Numbered from the stretch's first letter, positions 9,505-18,796 are shown. The stretch is 64,000 nt of DNA from an uncultured Oscillospiraceae bacterium (GCA_947625045.1 CANQMW010000001.1:124001-188000); one strand, 5' to 3'. Notes: generated from the letters alone by a model not told the origin. Numbers and translations are program-made.

Positions 9505-10383
9505 ATGGAACAGGACTATGGCATTGAGCGCAGACTGGCCAGCTGCGCGCCGGAACTTCACAGCCGGTATCGGGACTGTGTGGTGACCTCGCAGATGATG
9601 CTCTGCCGGTATAAGAACTACTTTCCGGATTTTACCGATCACACGGTGCTGCATACCCTGGATATCCTGGAGCTGTGCAATCAGCTCCTTGGCAGCCAGA
9701 TCGAAAAGCTCACGGCGGAGGACCTCTATGTACTGCTGATGGGCGCGCTGTTCCACGATGTGGGCATGGGCGTGTCCGTATCGGACTTTGAGGAGTTTCA
9801 GAAGATACTGGGGTTTCCAGCGCCGGCGGATGAGACCGCCCGGGCCTGGGCTGTACGGGACCATCATCAGGAACTGTCCGGACTGTATCTGGAAAAGTAC
9901 TGGCGCATGCTGGATATTCCCGGCGAGGCCTATGCAAGGGCCGTGATCCAGGTCTGCCGGGGACATCGGAAGACAGATCTTTTGGATGAGAAGGGCTACC
10001 CGCCCCGATTCGAGGTGGAGCCGGGAAAGACCGTGAGCCTGCCCTATTTGGCGGCGCTGATCTGTTTGGCGGATGAGCTGGACATCGCCGCCGACCGCAA
10101 TATCAGTTTCCTCTATGATGTGGAGAAGATGCCCAGCGCCCGGGACCGGCTGGAATTCCGCAAGCATATGGCCATCTGGCGGGTGGACCTGACGCCGGAC
10201 CTGGTAGTGGTCCACGCCTGGACGGAGGACCCGGAGATCCGGACGGGCGCAAAGGAAGTGACCAACAAGCTGCGGGATAAGCTGTTTATGTGCCGCCGGG
10301 TGGCGGCGGAGCGCTCCTCCTTCATCATCACGCAGGCGGATGTGCTGCTGCGCATGGAGAAGCCAGAGGAGACGGAGCCATGA
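9505..10383 (+). CDS. HD-domain metal-dependent phosphohydrolase
   Basis: This 292-residue soluble protein has the HD signature: FTDHTVLH (to His50), LFHDVGMG (His84-Asp85) and a later LADELD (the distal Asp). The layout resembles the HD-CE group and other stand-alone HD phosphohydrolases. Such enzymes act on nucleotides or phosphate esters; the substrate here is unknown. It lies 13 bp after one purine permease and overlaps the start of the next by 4 bases, so a role in purine nucleotide use or signalling is a reasonable inference. Confidence 0.75.
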   Translation: MEQDYGIERRLASCAPELHSRYRDCVVTSQMMLCRYKNYFPDFTDHTVLHTLDILELCNQLLGSQIEKLTAEDLYVLLMGALFHDVGMGVSVSDFEEFQKILGFPAPADETARAWAVRDHHQELSGLYLEKYWRMLDIPGEAYARAVIQVCRGHRKTDLLDEKGYPPRFEVEPGKTVSLPYLAALICLADELDIAADRNISFLYDVEKMPSARDRLEFRKHMAIWRVDLTPDLVVVHAWTEDPEIRTGAKEVTNKLRDKLFMCRRVAAERSSFIITQADVLLRMEKPEETEP

Positions 10384-11687
10384 GAGTATTGGACCGTCTG
10401 TTTCGCCTGAAGGATCATGGGACCACCGTCCGGCAGGAGCTGCTCGGCGCGCTGACGTCCTTTTTCTCCGTGGCGTATATCCTGTTCGTCACGCCCAGCT
10501 ATCTTGCCATGACAGGCATGGACTATACCGGCGTACTGCTGGCCACCTGCCTGTCCTCAGCGCTGGCCTGTTTTCTGTCCGCCGCCCTGAACCTGCCTTT
10601 TATGCTGGCGCCCGGGGTGGGCCTCAACGCATTTTTCACCTATACTCTCTGCCTCACCATGGGCTATACCTGGGCCCAGGCGCTGGCCGTGGTGAGCCTG
10701 TCCGGGATAGCTTATCTGGTGATCAGCCTGACGCCTCTTCGGGATCAGATGATCTCCTGTATCCCGCCCAGCATGAAAAACGCCATCAGCGCCGGCCTGG
10801 GGCTGTTTATTGCCCTCATTGGACTTTTGAATTCCGGCATCGTCCAGGCACAGGACGGCGCGCTGCTGCTGGGGGATATCGGCGCCCCGGCCACCTTTCT
10901 GGCCATTCTGGGCCTGCTGATCACCGGTGTGCTGATGGCCTGGAAGGTGAAGGGCGCCATGCTCATCGGCATCGTGGCGACCACGCTGCTGGGCTTCCCT
11001 CTGGGGGTGACGCAGGCGCCGGAGTCCATGAAACTCGACCTCGCCGCCCTGCGCCCGCTGCTGCTGTCGGCGGACTTCGGCGGGGTGCTCTCTCTGGGGA
11101 TATTGCCCTTCATCACGGCTGTCGTCACCTTTACCATGTGCCTGTGCTTTGACACCCTGGGAGCACTCATCTGCATTGCCGATGCCGGGAATCTGCTGGA
11201 CAAAAACGGCGGACTGGGCCGGTACAGCCGGGGCATGACGGCGGTGGCCCTGTCCACCGCTGTTGCGCCGCTGCTGGGTGCGCCTGCCATCGGTATCCCG
11301 GTGGAGGGCTCCACCGGTGTGGCGGATGGGGCCCGGACCGGGCTCTATACCGCCGCCACCGGCGTGCTGTTCCTGGCTTCCATCCTGCTGGCCCCCATCG
11401 CGGGGATCATCCCCGGGGCGGCTACCTCGCCGGCCCTTGTGCTGATCGGAATGCTGATGATCCACAACGCCACCAACATTTACTGGCACCAGGTGGAGAT
11501 CGCTCTGCCCTGTTTTCTCACGATGATCATGATCCCCTTCACCTATTCTGTGGCGGACGGTATCGGCGTGGGCTTCATCTCCTACACCGCCATCAGTCTG
11601 GTCAGCGGGAAAGGGAAGAAGATCCCCCCGGTCACCTACATTCTGACCGCTATGTTTGTGGCCATGTACGTCCTTTCGGCGATCTAG
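10380..11687 (+). CDS. NCS2/AzgA-family purine permease
   Basis: 435 residues, beginning MRVLDRLFRLKDHGTTVRQE, with the GVGLNAFF motif and CFDTLGAL in the centre. The start at 10380 overlaps the stop of the HD gene (ATGA), which implies translational coupling; an open frame running upstream lies inside the HD gene and is not used. About 12-14 membrane segments are expected for the family. The role is uptake of a purine base. Confidence 0.85.
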   Translation: MRVLDRLFRLKDHGTTVRQELLGALTSFFSVAYILFVTPSYLAMTGMDYTGVLLATCLSSALACFLSAALNLPFMLAPGVGLNAFFTYTLCLTMGYTWAQALAVVSLSGIAYLVISLTPLRDQMISCIPPSMKNAISAGLGLFIALIGLLNSGIVQAQDGALLLGDIGAPATFLAILGLLITGVLMAWKVKGAMLIGIVATTLLGFPLGVTQAPESMKLDLAALRPLLLSADFGGVLSLGILPFITAVVTFTMCLCFDTLGALICIADAGNLLDKNGGLGRYSRGMTAVALSTAVAPLLGAPAIGIPVEGSTGVADGARTGLYTAATGVLFLASILLAPIAGIIPGAATSPALVLIGMLMIHNATNIYWHQVEIALPCFLTMIMIPFTYSVADGIGVGFISYTAISLVSGKGKKIPPVTYILTAMFVAMYVLSAI

Positions 11688-11700
11688 GGGGTGAGGAGAG

Positions 11701-13011
11701 ATGAAACAACTGGACCGATTCTTCCACCTCTCCCAGCGGGGCACGACCGTAAAAAGGGAGATCTTGGGCGGGTGCACTACGTTCTGCTCCATGGCATACC
11801 TGATCCTGGTCATTCCTGGCCTGCTTTCCGGTGCAGGTATGGATTTCAACGAGGTCATGACAGCTACCTGCCTGGTCGCCGGCATAGGCAGTATCGTATT
11901 GGGTCTTGTATCCGATCTGCCCTTTGCGCTGGCTCCCGGGCTGGGATTTACTACGATATTTACCCATAGCCTCTGCCAACAGTATGGATGCACATGGCAG
12001 CAGGCTCTGGCCCTGGTGCTGCTCTCCGGCGTCCTGTTTCTGGTCTTGGAACTCAGCCCTTTGAGAGAACGGCTGAACGACGCCCTGCCTATGCCCTTCA
12101 AGTTCGCCTTGTCCGCCGGGATAGGGCTCTTTCTCACACTCTCAGGGCTCATCAACGCAGGTCTCATCACCGCGGATGAGAACATAGTGGACATGGGGGC
12201 GCTGACCGCGCCGGAGCCTTTGCTGGCGCTGTTTGGTATCTTCATAACAGCGGTGCTGGTGATGAAAAAAGTCCCCGGCGCCCTTATGATAGGCGTCGGG
12301 TTGACGGCAGCGCTCGGGATCCCGCTGGGTGTGACTGTCCTGCCCCGAAGCCTGACAGCCGCCCCGGAACTGTCTCTGGCCGCGTTGAAGCCGGATTTCA
12401 TCGGCCTTTTGGCCCTGGGTCCCATCCCGCTTTTTTCCGCGCTGCTTTCCCTGGTGGTGTCGCAGCATTTTGACGCTGTGGGTACCCTTCTGGGCGTGGC
12501 GGGCGATACCAAACTGATGGATACGACCGGCGATCTCGCCGGGCAGAAGGAAGCGTTGCTTTGCTGTGGGGCCGCCACCTGCACCGGGGCACTGCTGGGG
12601 GTCAGCAATGTGACCGCCGTGGCGGAATCCGCCACCGGCATTCGGGAGGGTGCCCGCACGGGTCTTTCTGCTGTGGTGACCGGCCTGCTTTTCCTCGTTA
12701 TGATCCCCTTCACACCTCTGGCGGGGATCGTGACCGGCGCCGCTCTGGCAGCGCCCCTGGTCATGGTTGGTATGTCCATGATGAGCGGCATCACGCAGAT
12801 CACCTGGAAGCATGTAGAGATATCTCTGCCCAGTTTTCTGATGATCGTCGGAATGCCCTTTACTTTTTCCATCACGACCGGCGTCATGCTGGGGGTAGTC
12901 TCCTATGTGGTAGTGATGGTGTGCCGGAAACGGGCCGCTTTGGTGGACCCTGCTCTTTATCTTCTGGCCGCTGTATTTGTTCTGAACGCTGCGCTGGGCG
13001 TACTTGCTTAG
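11701..13011 (+). CDS. Divergent NCS2/AzgA-like permease
   Basis: 436 residues, 13 bp after the previous permease, with the same start pattern (QLDRFFHLSQRGTTVKRE) and length. It is the most diverged of the three: the NAFF motif is replaced by GLGFTTIF and the FDTIGT motif by HFDAVGTL. Loss of the motif Asn suggests a different substrate or a regulatory role. It ends the purine operon, directly before a strong terminator. Confidence 0.8.
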   Translation: MKQLDRFFHLSQRGTTVKREILGGCTTFCSMAYLILVIPGLLSGAGMDFNEVMTATCLVAGIGSIVLGLVSDLPFALAPGLGFTTIFTHSLCQQYGCTWQQALALVLLSGVLFLVLELSPLRERLNDALPMPFKFALSAGIGLFLTLSGLINAGLITADENIVDMGALTAPEPLLALFGIFITAVLVMKKVPGALMIGVGLTAALGIPLGVTVLPRSLTAAPELSLAALKPDFIGLLALGPIPLFSALLSLVVSQHFDAVGTLLGVAGDTKLMDTTGDLAGQKEALLCCGAATCTGALLGVSNVTAVAESATGIREGARTGLSAVVTGLLFLVMIPFTPLAGIVTGAALAAPLVMVGMSMMSGITQITWKHVEISLPSFLMIVGMPFTFSITTGVMLGVVSYVVVMVCRKRAALVDPALYLLAAVFVLNAALGVLA

Positions 13012-13020
13012 ACAGACAAA

Positions 13021-13056
13021 AAGGCCGGAGCACGGTAAGTGCTCCGGCCTTAAGTT
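13021..13056 (+). terminator. Rho-independent terminator of the purine permease operon
   Basis: A perfect 13-bp stem, AAGGCCGGAGCAC (13021-13033) with its complement at 13039-13051, has a 5-base loop and is followed by a short T-rich stretch. Confidence 0.9.
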
Positions 13057-13097
13057 TTATCGCTCATAGTTATACGGACAGTAAAATATCATTGACC

Positions 13098-13126
13098 TTG
13101 CTATAGTAACACTTTTGTGATATTAT
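13098..13126 (+). promoter_or_regulatory. Promoter of the cell-wall-binding protein gene
   Basis: -35 TTGCTA (13098-13103), a 17-bp spacer and -10 TATTAT (13121-13126). It lies in the AT-rich gap after the terminator, about 80 bp before the start codon. Confidence 0.6.
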
Positions 13127-13205
13127 TAATAAGTTGTTTCCCGCATGAAACCGACAGATCAGACTCACCGCACTTCCAACGACAGAGAAAGAAGGAGGCA
13201 TATCT

Positions 13206-14339
13206 ATGCACAAGCGGTTATTGTCTTTATTACTGGCTATGCTCACGGTCTTTTCCCTTGCCACGGCGGCCTATGCCTCCGATGCGCCCCAGTCGGCCGC
13301 GTCCATGCCCTCGGAGGAGGAGGTCCATGACCGGCTCATGGCCATGCAGGAGAAGTGGCCCGACGGGTCCCACTGGGACAGCAGCTCCCATTACAAGGAT
13401 AAGAGCGGCTATGAGGAGTACGGCTGCTTCGGCTTCGCCATCATGCTCCAGGAGGCCGCCTTCCCCGGCCTGTACGGGCCGTACCGGTACGGCGCGCCCT
13501 CATCCCTGGCCCAGGTGCACGTGGGCGACATGCTCTCCTACGGCGGCATGAGCGGTCACACCGTCATCGTCATCGAGGTCCATGAGGACTGTGTGGTGGT
13601 GGCGGAGGGCAATATGGACAACGGCGTCCGCTGGGGCCGGACCATGTCCGCCGAGCAGGTATCGTCCATCGACTACCGCTGGACCTATTATTACCTGGAC
13701 ACCAGCAAGAACGGCTGGCAGTCGGAGGGCGGCGACTGGTATTATTACCGCAGCGGCGGAAAGCTGCGCAGTACATGGCTGGACGCGGATGGCTGCCGGT
13801 ACTATCTGGGCGCCGACGGAAAGATGTATGTAGGCTGGGGCAAGGTGAACGGCAAGTGGTACTACTTCAACCAGGAGCACGACGGCACCTTCGGCCGCCT
13901 TCTCACCGGCGTATGGATCGATGACGGCACCGGCGTATATTACCTGGGCGCCGACGGCACCATGGCCGTGGGCTGGCAGGCCATCGATGGCCGCTGGTAC
14001 TACTTCAACAATGGCCACGACGGCACCTACGGAAAGATGCTGGCGGGCCAGTGGCTGGAGGATGGCAATGCCTGGTATTACCTGACGGCCGACGGCACCA
14101 TGGCCGAGGGCCTCTATTGGGTGGAGGAGGGAGGCTACGAGGGCCTCTACTGCTTCAACGGTGACCACGACGGCACCTACGGGAAGATGATGTCCGGCTG
14201 GCAGACCGTGAACGGCGAGCAGTATTATCTGGAGACAAAGCACAACGGCAAGTTCGGCCAGGCCTATGTGGATGGTACATATTCCATCAACGGCACCTGG
14301 TACACCTTTGACGCCGAGGGAAAAGTGATCGGCGGGTAA
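13206..14339 (+). CDS. Secreted protein with Cys/His peptidase-like domain and cell-wall-binding (choline/glucan-type) repeats
   Basis: 377 residues. A signal peptide ends near AAYA (about residue 24). Residues about 35-160 resemble a CHAP or NlpC/P60 domain: YGCFGFA holds the candidate nucleophile Cys74, GHTVIV holds His118, and AEGN (134-136) could supply the third residue. From about residue 165 to the end come aromatic-rich repeats of the form GW..I.G.WYYF...HDGTYGKM, typical of cell-wall-binding modules. A wall-remodelling or muralytic role is likely. It has its own promoter and lies 13 bp before an aldolase gene. The enzyme class is not certain. Confidence 0.7.
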   Translation: MHKRLLSLLLAMLTVFSLATAAYASDAPQSAASMPSEEEVHDRLMAMQEKWPDGSHWDSSSHYKDKSGYEEYGCFGFAIMLQEAAFPGLYGPYRYGAPSSLAQVHVGDMLSYGGMSGHTVIVIEVHEDCVVVAEGNMDNGVRWGRTMSAEQVSSIDYRWTYYYLDTSKNGWQSEGGDWYYYRSGGKLRSTWLDADGCRYYLGADGKMYVGWGKVNGKWYYFNQEHDGTFGRLLTGVWIDDGTGVYYLGADGTMAVGWQAIDGRWYYFNNGHDGTYGKMLAGQWLEDGNAWYYLTADGTMAEGLYWVEEGGYEGLYCFNGDHDGTYGKMMSGWQTVNGEQYYLETKHNGKFGQAYVDGTYSINGTWYTFDAEGKVIGG

Positions 14340-14352
14340 GAGAGGTATAAAT

Positions 14353-15270
14353 ATGCGTGACATCGGCAAATACCGGGGCATCATCCCGGCCTTTTATGCC
14401 TGCTATGACGACGCGGGCGAAATAAGCGCGGAGCGGACGAAGGCATGGGCGAAGTACATGCTGGAAGCCGGGGTGAAGGGGCTATACGTATGCGGCTCCT
14501 CCGGCGAGTGCATCTATCAGGGCGTCCAGGACCGGAAACAGACCCTGGAGGCGGTCATGGACGCGGTGGGGGGCAAGCTCACCGTCATTGCCCATGTGGC
14601 CTGCAACAACACCGCGGACAGCGCGGAGCTTGCCAAGCACGCGGAGAGCCTGGGCGTGGACGCCATCGCGGCCATCCCGCCCATCTACTTCCATCTGCCG
14701 GAGCGGTCCATCGCCAAGTACTGGAACGACATCTCCGCCGCCGCGCCCAAGACGGATTTCGTCATCTACAACATTCCCCAGCTGGCGGGGGTGGCCCTGA
14801 CCATGCCGCTATTCCGGGAGATGCTGAAAAATCCCCGGGTGGCGGGAGTGAAGAACAGCTCCATGCCCATCCAGGACATCCAGATGTTCAAGGCCGAGGG
14901 CGGAGAAGGCTTTGCCGTATTCAACGGCCCCGACGAGCAGATCGTGGGAGGCCTTGCCATCGGCGCGGACGGCTGCATCGGCGGCACCTACGGGGTCATG
15001 CCGGAGCTGTATCTCAAAATATACGACCTCTGCCGGGCGGGCAGATACGACGAGGCCCGGCCCATCCAGTATGTGTGCAATGACATCATCGCGGAGCTCT
15101 GCGCCGGGAAAGGGCATATGTACGCCCTCATCAAGGCGGTCATCAAGGCCCGGACGGGCCTGGACCTGGGCGGCGTGCGCCCGCCGCTGGCCAACGTGGA
15201 ACCGGGGGACGAGGTGCACGTCCAGGCCGCGGCCCAAATGATCGACGAGGCCATTAAAAAGTACTGCTGA
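14353..15270 (+). CDS. DapA/NanA-family aldolase, probably N-acetylneuraminate lyase
   Basis: A 305-residue TIM-barrel enzyme of the DHDPS/NAL superfamily. GSSGE is in the substrate loop, YNIPQLAG holds the proton-relay Tyr and GVKNSS the Schiff-base Lys. The GADGCIGGTYG stretch resembles N-acetylneuraminate lyases more than dihydrodipicolinate synthases. NAL cleaves sialic acid to N-acetylmannosamine and pyruvate. No other sialic acid genes are nearby, so another 2-keto-acid aldolase of the family is possible. AGAGG lies before the ATG; a terminator follows. Confidence 0.7.
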   Translation: MRDIGKYRGIIPAFYACYDDAGEISAERTKAWAKYMLEAGVKGLYVCGSSGECIYQGVQDRKQTLEAVMDAVGGKLTVIAHVACNNTADSAELAKHAESLGVDAIAAIPPIYFHLPERSIAKYWNDISAAAPKTDFVIYNIPQLAGVALTMPLFREMLKNPRVAGVKNSSMPIQDIQMFKAEGGEGFAVFNGPDEQIVGGLAIGADGCIGGTYGVMPELYLKIYDLCRAGRYDEARPIQYVCNDIIAELCAGKGHMYALIKAVIKARTGLDLGGVRPPLANVEPGDEVHVQAAAQMIDEAIKKYC

Positions 15271-15283
15271 AGAATGAATGCCT

Positions 15284-15314
15284 GGCGGGGAGGGGACGTC
15301 CTCCCCGCCTTTTT
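15284..15314 (+). terminator. Rho-independent terminator
   Basis: GGCGGGGAGG (15284-15293) pairs with CCTCCCCGCC (15300-15309), followed by T5. It ends the wall-protein/aldolase unit and lies upstream of the MATE start. Confidence 0.85.
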
Positions 15315-15349
15315 CGACCGGTCGTCCGCCCCGGCGGACGGGAGGAGCT

Positions 15350-16774
15350 ATGGAACAGGTGAGAACCCCCTTTCCCTGGGGGCCGTTTTTGAAAAAGCTG
15401 GCGGCCATCGCCATCCCGGTGGCGCTGCAAAACCTGCTGACCACCACGGCCAGCATGGTGGACACCATGATGGTGGCGCCCCTGGGCGAGCTGAGCGTGG
15501 GGGCGCTGGGCCTGTGCGCCCAATTTTCGTCGCTGATGTTCTCCGGCTACTGGGGCTTTGTGGGCGGCGGTATGCTGTTCTTCTCCCAGTACTGGGGCGC
15601 CCGGGACGACAGGGGCCTGGAGCGGAGCTACGGCATGACGCTGGTATGCATGATGACCGTGGCGGTGGTGTTCGGGTGCCTGGCCGCCTTCGCGCCGGAG
15701 GCGGTGATGAAGCTCTACACCGACAAGCAGGCCATCCGGGACATCGGCGTGCAGTACCTGCGCATCGTGGGCGCGGCATACATACTTCAGGTGTTCTCCA
15801 TGGCTATGAGCAGTCTTTTGCGGGGCACGGAACGGGTGCGCATCCCTATGCTGGCCTCCGTGGCCTCGGTGGGGACGAATTTGTTTTTGAACTGGGTGTT
15901 CATCTACGGCCATCTCGGCGCGCCCGCCATGGGCATAAGGGGGGCGGCCCTGGCCACTACCTGCGCCGCGGGGGTGAACGTGCTGGCCCTGGCCATCATG
16001 GCCAAGGCGGTGGGTTACCCCTACCTCTTCCGGGTGCGAGCCCACTTCCGGTGGGACAAGGCCCACCTCAAAGAGTATTTCGTCAAGTGCTTTCCCATCA
16101 TCTGCAACGAGGTGCTGATCGGCGTCGGGAACATGGTCATCAACATCACCTTGGGCCGCCAGCCGGAGGAGGTCATTGCCGCCGTGGCGGTGTTCCGGGT
16201 GCTGGAGGGCTTCATCATCGGCTTCTTCGCCGGCTTTTCCAACGCTGCCTCCATCCAGGTGGGCACCTGCGTGGGGGCAGGGGAGCTGGACACGGCCTAC
16301 GAGCGGGCGAAGCGGCTGGTGTACCTCTGCAGCGGCTTCATCCTGCTGGGGGGCCTGGGCATCCTGGCGCTGCACCGGCCCATCCTCACGGGCATGAGCC
16401 TGCAGGGGGCGTCCTATGAGGCGGGGCTGCGGCTTTTATGCATCTACATCTGCGTCTCCGTCATCCGCATGGGCAACTGGATACAAAACGACACCTACCG
16501 TGCCAGCGGCGACGCCGTCACCGGCACGGTGCTGGAGATCGCGTTCATGTACGCGCTGGTGCTGCCCTGCGTGCTGCTGTCGGGGTTCGTGCTGAAGCTG
16601 CCCTACTGGGCCATATTCCTCTGCTGCTACATAGACGAGCCCATCCGCTATGTGCTCATGCAGCGGCATCTCTACTCCGGCAGGTGGATACGCCCGGTGA
16701 CGGAGCAGGGCAAGGCCGCTCTGCCCGCGTTCCTGGCCTGCCGGGGCATGGCCCGGAAGAAGCAGACCATATGA
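15350..16774 (+). CDS. MATE-family efflux transporter
   Basis: 474 residues with about 12 membrane segments in two homologous halves, starting KKLAAIAIPVALQNLLTT, a typical MATE/NorM beginning. It exports a drug or metabolite by Na+ or H+ antiport; the substrate is unknown. The start at 15350 is chosen because GGAGGAG lies just before it and the longer open frame from 15278 runs through the preceding terminator. It stands as a single gene between two terminators. Confidence 0.85.
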   Translation: MEQVRTPFPWGPFLKKLAAIAIPVALQNLLTTTASMVDTMMVAPLGELSVGALGLCAQFSSLMFSGYWGFVGGGMLFFSQYWGARDDRGLERSYGMTLVCMMTVAVVFGCLAAFAPEAVMKLYTDKQAIRDIGVQYLRIVGAAYILQVFSMAMSSLLRGTERVRIPMLASVASVGTNLFLNWVFIYGHLGAPAMGIRGAALATTCAAGVNVLALAIMAKAVGYPYLFRVRAHFRWDKAHLKEYFVKCFPIICNEVLIGVGNMVINITLGRQPEEVIAAVAVFRVLEGFIIGFFAGFSNAASIQVGTCVGAGELDTAYERAKRLVYLCSGFILLGGLGILALHRPILTGMSLQGASYEAGLRLLCIYICVSVIRMGNWIQNDTYRASGDAVTGTVLEIAFMYALVLPCVLLSGFVLKLPYWAIFLCCYIDEPIRYVLMQRHLYSGRWIRPVTEQGKAALPAFLACRGMARKKQTI

Positions 16775-16803
16775 CCTGCCGTTTGACCGGCAGGTCATTT
16801 TTT
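16773..16803 (+). terminator. Rho-independent terminator of the MATE gene
   Basis: GACCTGCCG (16773-16781) pairs with CGGCAGGTC (16788-16796), followed by A then T6. The stem begins inside the stop codon of the MATE gene. Confidence 0.85.
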
Positions 16804-16816
16804 CCCGCCCCGCGAT

Positions 16817-16845
16817 TTGACAAGGGGGCGGTCAGGCTCTATACT
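16817..16845 (+). promoter_or_regulatory. Sigma-A promoter for the methylase-dprA-topA group
   Basis: Consensus -35 TTGACA (16817-16822), a 17-bp spacer and -10 TATACT (16840-16845). It starts a long + strand block. It also shows that the TTG at 16817 is not a start codon. Confidence 0.85.
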
Positions 16846-16873
16846 GGACAAAAAACGGAAAGCGTTGAAAGTC

Positions 16874-17620
16874 ATGGAAGCGATACGGTCACGGCAAAAC
16901 GGGCTCATCAAGCGGTTCATCGCCCTGGGGTCCGACGGAAAGGCCCGGCAGGCGGTGGGGGAGTATCTCTGCGCCGGGAGCACCCTGCTCTCCGAGGCCA
17001 TAGCCTCTGGGGCGGAGGTCACCTGTGTGCTGGCGGCGGAGGACATCCCCGGCCTGCCCGTGCGGCTGGTGACGCCGGAGATATTGAAAGCCGTGTCGCC
17101 CCTGCAAAATTCCCCGGGACCGGTGTTCACCGTGAAGATGCGCCCCCTGCCGCCGGGGGAGAGCCTGCGGCGGGTCATCGTGCTGGAAAACGTCCAGGAC
17201 CCGGGCAACGTGGGCACCGTCCTGCGGACGGCGGATGCCTTCGGGATGGACATGGTGGTGCTCTGCGGCGCCTGCGCTGACCCCTATAATCCCAAGACCG
17301 TCCGGGCCTCCATGGGGGCCATCTTCCGCCAGAGCGTGGTGTGCACAGACCTGTCGGGGCTTTCCGATACCCTGCGGGGGCTGCCCTTGTACGGCGCGGC
17401 ATTGGCCCCCGGCGGCCTGGATATCCGGGCCCTGCCGGAGGGGCCGCTGGCGGTGGCGATCGGCAACGAGGGGAAGGGACTTACAAAAGACCTGCTGGCC
17501 CAATGCGCCGGGACCGTGCGCATCCCCATGGAGCCCCGGGCGGAGAGCCTGAACGCCGGCGTGGCCGCCGCGGTGGCCATGTGGGAGATGGTGAGAGGTG
17601 AGATGAAATGGCCCGACTGA
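16874..17620 (+). CDS. SpoU/TrmH-family RNA 2'-O-methyltransferase
   Basis: 248 residues from the ATG at 16874. The N-terminal part resembles the substrate-binding domain of TsnR/RlmB-like methylases. The SPOUT catalytic part has LENVQDPGNVGTVLRTADAFG (motif 1), IGNEGKGL (motif 2) and IPMEPRAESLNAGVAAAV (motif 3), the trefoil-knot cofactor site. It methylates a ribose in rRNA or tRNA with S-adenosylmethionine; the target is unknown. The start is set by the promoter at 16817-16845. The 3' end overlaps dprA by 13 bases. Confidence 0.85.
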   Translation: MEAIRSRQNGLIKRFIALGSDGKARQAVGEYLCAGSTLLSEAIASGAEVTCVLAAEDIPGLPVRLVTPEILKAVSPLQNSPGPVFTVKMRPLPPGESLRRVIVLENVQDPGNVGTVLRTADAFGMDMVVLCGACADPYNPKTVRASMGAIFRQSVVCTDLSGLSDTLRGLPLYGAALAPGGLDIRALPEGPLAVAIGNEGKGLTKDLLAQCAGTVRIPMEPRAESLNAGVAAAVAMWEMVRGEMKWPD

Positions 17621-18780
17621 AATACTGGGTGTGGCTCAGCTGCGTGGTAGGCGTGCGGCCTGTGATGAAGGTCCGGCTGGCCCGGACCATGGGCGGGCCG
17701 GAGGCGGTGTTCTTCGCCAAGAAAAGCGAGCTATTGGAGGCGGAGCCCCTTCTCACCGGCACTGAGACGGATAAGCTCATGGACAAGAGCATGGAAAAGC
17801 CCTCCAAGGCCCTGTCTTATTGCCAGGAGCACGGCATCCAGGTGCTGACGGTGCAGGACGCGGACTACCCAGACCGCCTGCGGCAGATCGCGGACCCGCC
17901 CCCGGTGCTGTACGTATGGGGCAGGCTGCCGCCTGTGGACGACCGGGCCCTCATCGCCGTGGTAGGCACCCGCAAAGCCACGCCCTACGGCCTCAAAATG
18001 GCCGGCGTCATGGGCCGGGACTTGGCCTTGGGCGGGGCCATCGTCACCTCGGGGCTCGCCGAGGGCTGCGACGGCGCCGCCATGGAGGCGGCCCTGCGGG
18101 CGGGAGGCCTCTCCGTGGGCGTGCTGGGCACGGCCATCGACGAGGTGTACCCGGCGAAGAACCGGTGGCTATTCGACGCCGTGAAGGCCCAGGGGGCCGT
18201 CATCAGCGAGTACGCCCCGGGCATGCGCACCTTCCCGTCGGACTTCAAACAGCGAAACCGCATCATCTCCGGGCTGAGCCTGGGCGTGGTGATCGTGGAG
18301 GCGCCCCTGCACAGCGGCACCCGCAACACCGCCGACCACGCCCTGGAACAGAACCGGGACGTGTTCGCCGTGCCCGGCAACGCGGACGCCCCCGCCAGCG
18401 CCGGATGCAACGAGCTCATCATGCAGGGGGCCGTGCCCGTGACGGGCGCAGCCGCCGTTTTGCGCGCCTATAGCGCCCGGTCCGACCTTTTCCCCCAGGA
18501 ACCGGGCGAGATACATATTAAAAAAGAGATTGACAAGCCAAAGGACATAGTTTATATTGACGTATCAGAAGCGCCGCCCCCGGACCCGGACAGGTGGAAG
18601 GACCTGCCCGAGCCCCAGCGGAAGGTCATGGAGGCGCTGACCGGAAAGGACATGCACGCCGACGAGCTCATCGCCGCCACGGGCCTGTCCGCCCCGGAGA
18701 TCCTATCCGCCCTGACCATGCTCCAGCTGGCGGGCCATGTGGTCCAGGGGGACGGGAAGCGCTATTCGAGAAAAGCATGA
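17608..18780 (+). CDS. dprA: DNA processing protein DprA
   Basis: 390 residues with a Rossmann-like DprA core: VVGTRKATPYG, SGLAEGCDGAAM, GVLGTAIDEVYPAKN and SGTRNTADHALEQNRDVFAVPG. A short N-terminal helical domain and a C-terminal winged helix (about 325-390) complete the usual layout. DprA protects incoming single-stranded DNA and loads RecA during natural transformation. It is followed 16 bp later by topA, a common arrangement in Firmicutes. Confidence 0.93.
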   Translation: MARLKYWVWLSCVVGVRPVMKVRLARTMGGPEAVFFAKKSELLEAEPLLTGTETDKLMDKSMEKPSKALSYCQEHGIQVLTVQDADYPDRLRQIADPPPVLYVWGRLPPVDDRALIAVVGTRKATPYGLKMAGVMGRDLALGGAIVTSGLAEGCDGAAMEAALRAGGLSVGVLGTAIDEVYPAKNRWLFDAVKAQGAVISEYAPGMRTFPSDFKQRNRIISGLSLGVVIVEAPLHSGTRNTADHALEQNRDVFAVPGNADAPASAGCNELIMQGAVPVTGAAAVLRAYSARSDLFPQEPGEIHIKKEIDKPKDIVYIDVSEAPPPDPDRWKDLPEPQRKVMEALTGKDMHADELIAATGLSAPEILSALTMLQLAGHVVQGDGKRYSRKA

Positions 18781-18796
18781 TAAGTGAGGAATACGC

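Noticed and set aside
10557..12887. Long open frame (776 codons) on the minus strand
   Set aside because: Antisense to two purine permeases; no domain, no ribosome site, composition typical of a shadow frame.
15278..15349. Earlier start for the MATE gene
   Set aside because: The region is a rho-independent terminator; GGAGGAG fits the ATG at 15350.
16817..16873. TTG at 16817 as start of the RNA methylase
   Set aside because: These bases are a consensus promoter (-35 and -10 with 17-bp spacing), so the TTG is not in the transcript.
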